6,091 nt of DNA from Lachnospiraceae bacterium (GCA_021199405.1 JAJQID010000146.1:1-6091), one strand, 5' to 3'; shown: positions 1 to 5,417, counted from the first letter of the stretch. Numbers and translations are program-made. Notes: generated from the sequence alone by a model not told the origin.

Positions 1-2
1 TT

Positions 3-1073
3 AGCGATTACGAGGAGAGGCATGCATTCGGAGAAATCTAGGAATCCATACTTCGGGAATTCCAGAGTGCCGGATCTTCCGGTGACTTTTATACACCACG
101 GGCAGTTACGGATTTTATGGCCAAAATGATTCAGCCGCAGATCGGGGAGACAGTCGCGGATTTTGCGTGTGGCACAGGCGGATTTTTGACGAGCTGGCTG
201 AAAGAACTGGAAACAAAAATACAGGATACTGACGATCGGGAGCTTTTCGACAATTCGGTCTATGGCGTGGAGAAGAAACAGTTCCCTTATATGCTTTGTA
301 TTACAAATATGCTGCTGCACGGCATAGATGTTCCACGAGTTTATCATGACAACTCCTTGTTGAAAGATGTCCTTGACTATACGGAAGATGACAAGTTTGA
401 CGTTATTTTGATGAATCCCCCTTATGGCGGGAGTGAAAAAACGGAGGTGAAGAACCATTTTCCATCAGATCTGGCAAGCAGCGAAACCGCAGATTTATTT
501 ATGTCGGTTATTATGTATCGGCTGAAAGCTGGCGGACGTGCGGCAGTAATTTTACCGGATGGATTTTTGTTTGGCACAGATAATGCGAAGGTCGCTATCA
601 AGAAGAAGCTGTTTTCCGAGTTTAATGTTCATACAATTATTCGTATGCCGCATAGTGTGTTCGCTCCGTATACGTCTATTACGACGAATATACTATTCTT
701 TGAACATACTGGGCCAACGAAGGAAACATGGTTCTATCGTCTGGATATGCCGGACGGATATAAGAATTTCTCCAAGACCAAGCCCATGAAGCTGGAACAC
801 TTTGCCCCGGCTATGGAATGGTGGAATAACCGCCGGGAAATTACTGTTGATGGATTTGACAAAGCAAAGCGGTATACTGTAGAGGAACTGGCCGATAGAA
901 CCTTCAATATTGACCTCTGCGGGTATCCTCATGAGGAGGAAGAAATCCTGCCGCCCAAGGAACTGATTCAGCAATACCAGGAGAAGCGTGCCAGCCTGAA
1001 TGCCGACATTGACAGGATTCTGGCTCAAATTACAGAAATCCTCGGCATCGATATGGAGGAAACCAATGAATGA
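3..1073 (+). pseudogene. hsdM: Type I restriction-modification methyltransferase subunit HsdM, 5'-truncated by window edge and interrupted by an in-frame TAG
   Basis: HsdM is the S-adenosylmethionine-dependent N6-adenine methyltransferase of a type I system and works as an M2S complex with HsdS. Reading from base 3, the frame gives a typical HsdM stretch (RHAFGEI, then ESILREFQSAGSSGDFYTPR). Between the two parts lies TAG at 39-41, where homologues usually have Tyr. The FYTP motif (motif X) is at 87-98. After ATG 117 come motif I (ACGTGGF, residues 17-23) and motif IV (NPPYGG, from residue 100), then the usual C-terminal helical tail. No ATG, GTG or TTG lies in frame between the stop and 117, and 117 has no good ribosome site. 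A restart there would lose the FYTP motif and the N-terminal domain, so the gene is probably inactive unless the TAG is a sequencing error. The last 8 bases overlap the next gene. Confidence 0.85.
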
Positions 1074-2082
1074 ATTGATGGATACTGGGTTCTATAATCA
1101 CATAAAAGAAATCCTTAAATCTGCCAGAAATCAGGTTTATTCCTCAGCAAACTCTGCCATGGTTCGTGCTTATTGGAGCATCGGAAAGAGTATCGTGGAG
1201 CAACAGGGTGCCGATGACCGGGCGGAATACGGTAAGAATCTGATTGCCGATTTGTCCGCACAGCTCGCTCGTGATTTTGGAAAAGGGTTCACACCGACAA
1301 ATTTGAGATATATGCGCCAGTTTTATCTGACCTTTCCAAATTGTCACGCACTGCGTGATGAATTGAGCTGGACGCATTACCGAATGATTATGAAGGTAGA
1401 GGACGAAAATGCCCGGAACTTCTATGTAGAGGAATGTGCAAAATCAAATTGGAGCACACGGCAGCTTGAGCGGCAGATCAACAGCTTCTACTATCAGCGG
1501 CTGCTTTCAAGCCGGAACAAGGAGGCCGTAAGCGCAGAAATTTCAAGGTTGGAGCCTGGGAAAAAGCCGGAAGATGTTATTCACGACCCCTATGTGCTGG
1601 ACTTTCTTGGCCTGAAGCAGTCTGATGATTTTTATGAGAGCGATTTGGAGCAGGCACTGATCGGTCAACTGCAAAATTTTCTGCTGGAGCTTGGGCGTGG
1701 TTTCTCTTTTGTAGCGAGACAAAAGCACATTAACCTGGGCGGGGAGCATTTTTATATTGACCTCGTTTTCTATAATTATATTCTGAAATGCTTTGTTCTA
1801 ATCGATCTGAAAACGGGTAAATTGACCCATCAGGATATTGGCCAGATGGACAGCTACATTCGCATTTTTGATGAGTTTCAAAAGGGTGAGGACGATAACC
1901 CGACCATCGGCATTGTCCTCTGTTCTGAGAAAAACGAGGCGATAGCCAAATATTCTGTGTTGAACGACGGCAAGCAGCTATTTGCATCGAAGTATCAGTT
2001 CACACTTCCTACTGCAGAGGAACTGGAACACTATCTCGAAAATGAGCGCCGCCGATACGAGGAAAGGAGCGACATTCTGTGA
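1066..2082 (+). CDS. YhcG/DUF1016-family PD-(D/E)XK nuclease encoded within the type I R-M operon
   Basis: The protein is 338 aa. ATG 1066 is chosen because GGAGGA (1055-1060) sits 5 nt upstream; the longer frame from 1000 lies inside hsdM. Residues about 10-150 match the DUF1016 N-terminal domain, with hallmarks YWSIGKSIVEQ, AEYGKNLIADLS, FTPTNLRYMRQFY and LSWTHYRMIMKV. Residues about 165-325 form the nuclease-like domain. Candidate active-site residues are D232 (in FYIDLVFY), D247 and K249 (in VLIDLKTGK), and Q260/Y264 (a QxxxY pattern). Asp replaces the more usual Glu of the ExK motif. Family members are presumed endonucleases and are often found beside type I or other defence genes, but their role is not settled. 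It may add a nuclease activity or help HsdS/HsdM function; that is inference. It overlaps hsdM by 8 nt and hsdS by 4 nt, so it is translationally coupled to both. There is no signal peptide or membrane segment, so it should be cytoplasmic. Confidence 0.9.
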   Translation: MNELMDTGFYNHIKEILKSARNQVYSSANSAMVRAYWSIGKSIVEQQGADDRAEYGKNLIADLSAQLARDFGKGFTPTNLRYMRQFYLTFPNCHALRDELSWTHYRMIMKVEDENARNFYVEECAKSNWSTRQLERQINSFYYQRLLSSRNKEAVSAEISRLEPGKKPEDVIHDPYVLDFLGLKQSDDFYESDLEQALIGQLQNFLLELGRGFSFVARQKHINLGGEHFYIDLVFYNYILKCFVLIDLKTGKLTHQDIGQMDSYIRIFDEFQKGEDDNPTIGIVLCSEKNEAIAKYSVLNDGKQLFASKYQFTLPTAEELEHYLENERRRYEERSDIL

Positions 2083-3692
2083 CAGCACAACAGTTGAAAA
2101 ATTCAATCTTGCAGATGGCGGTCCAGGGGAAGCTCGTGCCGCAAGACCCGAATGATGAACCGGCTTCTGTATTACTGGAACGCATCCGGGCAGAAAAGGC
2201 GGCGATGGTCAAGGCGGGTAAGATTAAGAAGGGAAAGAATCCTTCTATCATCTTCCGTGGTGCTGATAATTTGCCTTATGAGAAAGTTGGCAATCGGGAG
2301 CCAGTATGTATTGCGGACGAGGTGCCGTTTGAGATACCGGATAGTTGGGAGTGGGTGCGGCTCTATTCACTCGTTTCTAAAGAAATAAAGCGTGGGAAAT
2401 CTCCAAGATATTCTGCGCAAAAAGGTGTTCAGGTCTTTGCGCAAAAATGTAATGTCAAATCTGGCGGAATTGATATGACGATTGCGAAATATCTTGATCC
2501 GTCTGTATTTGGGAAATATCCTCAGGAGGAGTATTTACAAGATCAAGATATTATCATCAACTCTACGGGGAACGGCACGTTGGGGAGAATTGGTATTTTT
2601 CAAGATACCGATCGGATAGATAATTCTGTAATTGTACCAGATTCTCATGTGACAGTGATTCGGCTGTTAGCCTCTGTCGATAAGGACTATTTATTGTATG
2701 TGTTGAAATACTATCAGCCTTACCTTGAGCAGCAAGGTGAGGGTTCTACCAATCAGACAGCGCTTAAACCCGCCGTTATCTCGAATTTGTTTATACCAAT
2801 TCCCCCAGCGGAGGAACAAAAACGGATAGCGGAGAAATTAGCTGATGCCTTCCCTCTTGTTGAAAATTACGGTGAAAAAGAGAGCGCACTTGCAAGCTAC
2901 AACGAGGATTTCCCCGACCAGCTCAAGAAATCTATTTTGCAACTTGCTGTTCAGGGAAAACTTGTGCCACAAGACCCGAACGATGAACCCGCTTCTGTTC
3001 TGCTGGAGCGCATCCGTGCAGAGAAGGAGCGGCTTATCAAAGCTGGTAAAATCAAGCGGGACAAGCATGAATCTGTCATCTACAGACGGGATAATTCTCA
3101 TTATGAGAAGCTGGACGGGATCGAACGCTGCATTGACGATGAGATACCTTTCCAGTTGCCAAACGCATGGGAAGTAATCCGTCTTAATGACATCGGAGAA
3201 TATCGTAAAGGCCCGTTTGGAAGCAGTTTAACCAAGAGTATGTTTGTACCAAAGGGAACATCAACTATAAAAGTTTATGAGCAAAAAAATGCAATCAAGA
3301 AAGATTGCTGCCTTGGAGATTATTATATTACTGAAAGATATTTTAGCGATAAAATGTCAGGTTTTGAAGTTCAGCCTGGAGATATTATCGTTAGTTGTGC
3401 TGGGACAATTGGAGAGACATACGTCATGCCAGATAATATGGAGCGAGGAATCATTAATCAGGCGTTAATGAGAATGCGTATATTTGCTCCAATCAATATT
3501 GAATATTTCCTTTTGTATTTTGACTATGTGTTAAAAGAAACAGCTAAATCAAGTAGTAAGGGATCGGCAATAAAAAATATTCCTCCGTTCAGTATTTTTA
3601 AGCAGCTTTTACTGCCATTGCCGCCTCTGGCAGAGCAAGAAAGGATTGTTGTAAAAGTTAGGCAGCTTCAAAAGATTTCTGAAACTCTTTGA
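2079..3692 (+). CDS. hsdS: Type I restriction-modification specificity subunit HsdS, two target-recognition domains
   Basis: HsdS (537 aa) reads the bipartite DNA target and holds the two HsdM (and HsdR) subunits. The start is GTG 2079, overlapping the upstream stop as GTGA, with AAGGAG at 2064-2069. The layout is: a conserved spacer helix at residues 6-40, a linker to about 95, TRD1 about 95-240 (ending in IPIPPAEEQKRIAEKL), a second copy of the spacer block from residue 282, and TRD2 about 370-510 (ending in LPLPPLAEQERIVVKV). Each TRD therefore ends in the usual PPxxEQxRI motif, and the protein begins and ends inside the same helical module, the circularly permuted layout common in this family. 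TRD2 (about 3180-3600) is visibly more AT-rich than the rest, as expected for a domain gained by exchange. The reading frame is intact, but with a broken hsdM it may have no working partner. The DNA target cannot be predicted from sequence alone. Confidence 0.93.
   Translation: MTAQQLKNSILQMAVQGKLVPQDPNDEPASVLLERIRAEKAAMVKAGKIKKGKNPSIIFRGADNLPYEKVGNREPVCIADEVPFEIPDSWEWVRLYSLVSKEIKRGKSPRYSAQKGVQVFAQKCNVKSGGIDMTIAKYLDPSVFGKYPQEEYLQDQDIIINSTGNGTLGRIGIFQDTDRIDNSVIVPDSHVTVIRLLASVDKDYLLYVLKYYQPYLEQQGEGSTNQTALKPAVISNLFIPIPPAEEQKRIAEKLADAFPLVENYGEKESALASYNEDFPDQLKKSILQLAVQGKLVPQDPNDEPASVLLERIRAEKERLIKAGKIKRDKHESVIYRRDNSHYEKLDGIERCIDDEIPFQLPNAWEVIRLNDIGEYRKGPFGSSLTKSMFVPKGTSTIKVYEQKNAIKKDCCLGDYYITERYFSDKMSGFEVQPGDIIVSCAGTIGETYVMPDNMERGIINQALMRMRIFAPINIEYFLLYFDYVLKETAKSSSKGSAIKNIPPFSIFKQLLLPLPPLAEQERIVVKVRQLQKISETL
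2094..2198 (+). repeat. hsdS internal repeat, copy 1 (conserved spacer helix)
   Basis: This encodes residues 6-40 of HsdS (LKNSILQMAVQGKLVPQ onward to RIRAEK). It matches the copy 828 bp downstream at 33 of 35 residues, while many third codon positions differ, so the duplication is old and kept by selection on the protein. Such repeats align the two half-sites of HsdS and also give homology for TRD exchange. Confidence 0.85.
2922..3026 (+). repeat. hsdS internal repeat, copy 2 (conserved spacer helix)
   Basis: This encodes residues 282-316 of HsdS (LKKSILQLAVQGKLVPQ onward to RIRAEK). It is the central conserved region between TRD1 and TRD2 and the partner of the copy at 2094-2198. Similarity at protein level continues at lower identity through the following 60 or so residues of each copy. 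Confidence 0.85.
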
Positions 3693-3697
3693 AGTTT

Positions 3698-3733
3698 AAA
3701 GCGTATGCAATCATAACGACTGCATACGCCTTT
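3698..3733. terminator. Bidirectional hairpin terminator between hsdS and the convergent recombinase remnant
   Basis: A perfect 9-bp inverted repeat, GCGTATGCA (3701-3709) and TGCATACGC (3721-3729), has an 11-nt loop. It is flanked by TTTAAA on the left and CTTTGCTTT on the right. It begins 8 nt after the hsdS stop and ends 7 nt before the stop of the minus-strand recombinase stump, as expected for a shared terminator between convergent genes. The T tracts are short, so termination may be partial. Confidence 0.65.
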
Positions 3734-3736
3734 GCT

Positions 3737-3901
3737 TTACCAGTCTACGATTTTATCAACGATTTCCCGCTGCTCAGTGGCGGCCTTCCGCAAATAAATT
3801 CTGGTGGTTTCAATACTCTCGTGACCCATCAGATCAGCGAGAAAAGCAATGCCGTTACAACGTTCAAGAAAGCTCTTTGCGAAGCGATGCCGATAGAAAT
3901 C
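3737..3901 (-). pseudogene. C-terminal remnant of a XerD-like tyrosine recombinase associated with hsdS
   Basis: Read on the minus strand and ending at TAA (complement of 3737-3739), the frame gives a classic recombinase C-terminus: YRHRFAKSFLER, then LADLMGHESIETTRIYLRK, then EQREIVDKIVDW. The Arg-His of box II, the Gly-His motif and the catalytic Tyr (codon complement 3794-3796) are visible. Only about 55 residues of a roughly 300-residue protein remain. Similarity stops near 3896-3901, where the sequence turns into another integrase on the opposite strand. No start codon or N-terminal core-binding domain is present, so it cannot be active. Recombinases of this type next to hsdS genes are known in Firmicutes to invert or swap hsdS segments. 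The link to this hsdS is inferred from position and convergent orientation. Confidence 0.8.
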
Positions 3902-3914
3902 CAAACTTTGGGAT

Positions 3915-4100
3915 TTGTTCCGGCACAGTTTTGCTGCCAGATGTATCGGGAATGGGATGAAACCGCAGGTGTTAAAGGCGATTATGGGTCATTCTAAGCT
4001 GTCGATTACGATGGATTTGTATGTCCATGTCCTTCCTGATGTCAAGACGAGAGAGATGAAGAAAATATCTGGATTGTTCCAGGCAGGAAATATTTCATGA
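3915..4100 (+). pseudogene. C-terminal remnant of a Tn916/phage-type integrase (tyrosine recombinase)
   Basis: The plus-strand frame shows the C-terminal catalytic part of a phage/ICE integrase: LFRHSFAARCIGNGMKP, then LKAIMGHSKLSITMDLYVHV. Counting from 3915, the catalytic Arg is residue 3, His 26 and Tyr 36. About 61 residues remain of a protein normally near 400. Everything before the box II FRH is missing, and the frame meets a stop (TAG) just upstream. It differs in family from the minus-strand stump to its left (RH-S-F-A-A-R and MDLY here, against RH-R-F-A-K and TRIY there), so it is not a simple inverted copy. It probably marks the end of a lost integrative element. Its last 14 bases are nearly repeated at the end of brnA. 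Confidence 0.8.
4087..4100 (+). repeat. 14-bp near-direct repeat, left copy (candidate attachment-site footprint)
   Basis: GAAATATTTCATGA at the very 3' end of the plus-strand integrase stump matches GAAATATTTCCTGA at 4655-4668 in 13 of 14 positions. The first ten bases form a perfect palindrome (GAAATATTTC). Both copies end in the stop codon of a gene and encode Asn-Ile-Ser. Chance is possible for so short an AT-rich match. Confidence 0.35.
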
Positions 4101-4157
4101 CAGATACGAGCCTGATTCTTTTGCAGGAGGCGACGGAATTTGCCGTACATTTCATCC

Positions 4158-4186
4158 TTGCAAGAATGGGAGGAACATGGTATGGT
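4158..4186 (+). promoter_or_regulatory. Candidate promoter of the brnTA operon
   Basis: A TTGCAA -35 box (4158-4163) is followed after 17 nt by TATGGT (4181-4186) with an extended -10 TG at 4178-4179. The predicted transcript start is about 20 nt before the toxin start codon. An imperfect palindrome (ACTATAGCAGTAGT, 4188-4201) sits at the start point and could be an operator, since brnTA operons are autorepressed. Neither element is strong. Confidence 0.4.
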
Positions 4187-4214
4187 TACTATAGCAGTAG
4201 TGGAAAGCTGGTGA

Positions 4215-4511
4215 TTGAAATTGAACGATATCGAGTTTGAGTGGGATGATATGAAGAACCAACGAAACGTGGAAAAACATGGAATTGACTTTGAGACGGC
4301 AATGCTTGTATTCAATGATGATAACAGGCTGGAGGTTTATGATATTGAGCACAGCAAGGATGAAGATCGCTATAATACGATCGGAATGGTGCATGATGTT
4401 TTGTTTGTAGTGTATACAGAGCGAAAAGAAAAAGTTCGCATTATTTCAGCAAGATTGGCGACGACCAGAGAAAGGAGCATTTATTATGATCAGGACTGCT
4501 ATTTTAAGTAA
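4215..4511 (+). CDS. brnT: BrnT-family type II toxin (RelE-like ribonuclease)
   Basis: BrnT toxins are small RelE-fold ribonucleases that cut RNA and stop translation under stress; the paired BrnA neutralises them. The 98-aa product carries the family signature: FEWDDMKNQRNVEKHGIDF at residues 8-26, the central RYNTIG, and the C-terminal VRIISARLATTRERSIYY. The start is taken as TTG 4215 because a stop (TGA 4212-4214) lies just upstream in frame and GGAAAG (4202-4207) is 7 nt away; TTG 4221 or ATG 4251 are possible alternatives, but 4251 would cut into the FEWD motif. It overlaps brnA by 26 nt. Length and motifs look complete, so an active toxin is plausible. The pair sits between an integrase stump and a gene-poor stretch, typical of a module carried by a mobile element. 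Confidence 0.88.
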   Translation: MKLNDIEFEWDDMKNQRNVEKHGIDFETAMLVFNDDNRLEVYDIEHSKDEDRYNTIGMVHDVLFVVYTERKEKVRIISARLATTRERSIYYDQDCYFK

Positions 4512-4668
4512 AGACCAGAAACTGACGGAAGAACAGATTCGGCAGATTGAAGCGGCCAGGGAGAAGGATATTGTCTTTGACGAGGATTCACCGGAGCTTA
4601 CTCCGGCGATGGAGAAGGCGTTTACACTCGCGGCAAAAAGCAGGAACCGGTTTCGAAATATTTCCTGA
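4486..4668 (+). CDS. brnA: BrnA-like antitoxin, short form without a visible ribbon-helix-helix domain
   Basis: This 60-aa acidic protein follows brnT with a 26-nt overlap and a strong ribosome site (AAAGGAG, 4471-4477, 8 nt before ATG). It carries the antitoxin N-terminal signature VFDEDSPELTPAMEKAF (residues 30-46), which in BrnA-type antitoxins contacts the toxin. Family members usually continue into a C-terminal ribbon-helix-helix DNA-binding domain. Here the protein stops about 14 residues later, at RNRFRNIS. Either this is a natural short variant or the C-terminus was lost when neighbouring sequence was joined at the repeat at 4655-4668. If short, it might still bind the toxin but not repress the operon by itself. 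It lies in the position expected for the antitoxin of brnT. Confidence 0.75.
   Translation: MIRTAILSKDQKLTEEQIRQIEAAREKDIVFDEDSPELTPAMEKAFTLAAKSRNRFRNIS
4655..4668 (+). repeat. 14-bp near-direct repeat, right copy, at the brnA stop
   Basis: GAAATATTTCCTGA differs by one base from 4087-4100. The two copies bracket the brnTA module, 568 bp apart. The right copy is followed by a second TTTCCTGA (4670-4677), giving a short tandem. Confidence 0.35.
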
Positions 4669-4767
4669 GTTTCCTGAATCAGTTAATTGGTGTAAAAATG
4701 GTGTATAAGCCCCAGATGAACTCCTCAGGCATGTTTCTGTAATCCGCGGAACCCTTGATTTTACAGC

Positions 4768-4805
4768 AAAAAAACCGGGCCCGGCGCGCCTTCGCGCCGA
4801 ACCCG
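4768..4805 (-). terminator. Minus-strand intrinsic terminator-like hairpin
   Basis: GGCGCG (4783-4788) pairs with CGCGCC (4793-4798) around a CCTT loop, extended by CGGG (4776-4779) with CCCG (4802-4805) across a small internal loop. On the minus strand the stem is followed by seven T (the A run at 4768-4774), a typical terminator tail. On the plus strand the tail is poor. No minus-strand gene feeding it can be seen in the window. Confidence 0.5.
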
Positions 4806-4910
4806 ATTCTAAAGGGGAGGATAAGTATTTCAATTTATCATTTGTACAGGATTCTTTTGTCACATATTCTCCTCTGCCCCGGAGGGGGATCCGAGGCAAA
4901 GGCATATGAG

Positions 4911-4941
4911 AATCTCATAAGGAGTGATTTCCTGTGAGATT
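4911..4941 (+). other. Hairpin enclosing a Shine-Dalgarno-like sequence
   Basis: AATCTCA (4911-4917) pairs with TGAGATT (4935-4941), and AGGA with TCCT inside it, around a loop of 6 nt. The left arm overlaps a 13-bp palindrome, ATGAGAATCTCAT (4906-4918). The stem would bury an AAGGAG sequence followed by GTG 4934, but that frame stops after 11 codons. It may be the remains of a translationally controlled gene start. Confidence 0.35.
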
Positions 4942-5030
4942 AGTCATAGTATTGCCTGTCTGGAGATAAATATTCACGAAATTCAAAAATTTTTAAACTG
5001 TTTTTACAGGATAAATTTTTGCAAATAAGG

Positions 5031-5059
5031 TTGCTTTTTGGCAGGGCAGGCTATATAAT
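5031..5059 (+). promoter_or_regulatory. Sigma-A promoter of the TPP riboswitch / thiW transcript
   Basis: TTGCTT (5031-5036) and a perfect TATAAT (5054-5059) are separated by 17 nt. AT-rich sequence lies upstream. The predicted start near 5066 is just before the 5' edge of the riboswitch. Confidence 0.8.
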
Positions 5060-5069
5060 AAACTGAAAA

Positions 5070-5155
5070 GACAGGGGAGCCTGTGGTGCAGGCTGAGAGG
5101 AAGTCATCAAACTTCGACCCTTGACCTGATGCGGATAATGCCGCCGTAGGAAGTC
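5070..5155 (+). promoter_or_regulatory. TPP riboswitch (THI element)
   Basis: This RNA aptamer binds thiamine pyrophosphate and turns down downstream thiamine genes. All core parts are present. P1 is GAC (5070-5072) with GTC (5153-5155). P2 is AGCCTG (5078-5083) with CAGGCT (5089-5094), followed by the conserved CTGAGA (5093-5098). P3 is GAAGT (5100-5104) with ACTTC (5111-5115). The second half carries GACCCTTGACCTGATG, then GGATAATGCCGCCGTAGGA with the GCGG/CCGC stem. It is followed by a terminator, so control is by premature termination. Confidence 0.95.
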
Positions 5156-5172
5156 GTAAGTCGCTTTTTTCG

Positions 5173-5198
5173 GAGATACCGCTCAGGTATCTCTTTTT
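5173..5198 (+). terminator. Intrinsic terminator of the TPP riboswitch expression platform
   Basis: GAGATACC (5173-5180) pairs perfectly with GGTATCTC (5186-5193) around GCTCA, followed by five T. It lies 18 nt after the aptamer. When TPP is bound the RNA should fold this way and stop transcription before thiW. A likely anti-terminator strand is not obvious; the AAGTCG direct repeat at 5151-5156 and 5158-5163 may take part. Confidence 0.85.
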
Positions 5199-5200
5199 AG

Positions 5201-5299
5201 TGTGCGGCGATGACGAGGCGCTGAACGTCTAGTAGACGTTCGTTTAGCGCCGACCGAAGCGAAGCGTAGATGCGAAGCACGGAGTCATCGGCTTTCACA
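5201..5299. repeat. Palindromic intergenic element (REP/MITE-like)
   Basis: The ends pair: TGTG (5201-5204) with CACA, and CGATGAC (5208-5214) with GTCATCG (5284-5290). Inside is a near-perfect cruciform, GGCGCT (5217-5222) with AGCGCC (5246-5251), enclosing the 17-bp palindrome AACGTCTA-G-TAGACGTT (5224-5240). A run of CGAAGCG-type repeats follows (5251-5280). It has no coding content. This nested design is typical of dispersed palindromic repeats in Clostridia; that it is repeated elsewhere in the genome is inference. Confidence 0.55.
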
Positions 5300-5308
5300 T
5301 TGTAGTGG

Positions 5309-5411
5309 TGCAGCGAAACCGCTGCATGATAATTTTATATATAGGAAAGTTCTCCGGACTTCCCTATTATACAAAAAATTATGATGCGGGAAACCTCGTT
5401 TCCTGTATCAT
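5309..5411. repeat. Cluster of three nested or adjacent hairpins
   Basis: There are three stems. TGCAGCG (5309-5315) pairs with CGCTGCA (5320-5326). A long inverted repeat has GCATGATAATTTT (5324-5336) and AAAATTATGATGC (5375-5387), one mismatch, enclosing ATAGGAAAGT (5341-5350) with ACTTCCCTAT (5358-5367), one mismatch. ATGATGCGGGAAAC (5381-5394) pairs with GTTTCCTGTATCAT (5398-5411) using two G-U pairs. The second and third stems share 5381-5387, so they are mutually exclusive. On the minus strand the last hairpin has a TTTTTT tail. Probably more palindromic repeat sequence. Confidence 0.5.
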
Positions 5412-5417
5412 AAAACA

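Larger units (their letters stand above)
4669..5030. other. Gene-poor intergenic stretch with several hairpins
   Basis: No convincing gene is seen. Reading frames here are short and lack family-like composition. The stretch contains two GGTGTA direct repeats with an 11-bp period (4689-4694, 4700-4705), a CTGTAA/TTACAG inverted repeat (4737-4742, 4761-4766), the GC-rich hairpin annotated separately, a CCCC/GGGG hairpin near 4877-4887, and a palindrome-rich segment at 4906-4941. The right-hand part (4940-5030) is AT-rich upstream promoter sequence. Confidence 0.6.

Noticed and set aside
2094..3026. Repeated spacer blocks considered as a possible recent tandem duplication
   Set aside because: Many synonymous differences between copies show an old duplication that is normal for two-domain HsdS proteins.
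3689..3997. A 102-codon plus-strand frame after hsdS
   Set aside because: It is antisense to the minus-strand recombinase stump, whose family motifs are unmistakable, so it is a shadow.
4097..4240. A 47-codon frame whose ATG overlaps the integrase stop and which overlaps the start of brnT
   Set aside because: Weak ribosome site, no recognisable family, and it spans the candidate brnT promoter; close start-stop overlap alone is not enough.
4588..4905. A 105-codon minus-strand frame across the end of brnA and the GC-rich hairpin
   Set aside because: Arginine- and serine-rich composition typical of a shadow frame; it runs through a terminator and antisense to brnA.
4755..4937. A 60-codon plus-strand frame with GGGGAGG (4814-4820) inside it
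   Set aside because: No good start after the ribosome-site-like sequence, no family resemblance, and it reads through hairpins.
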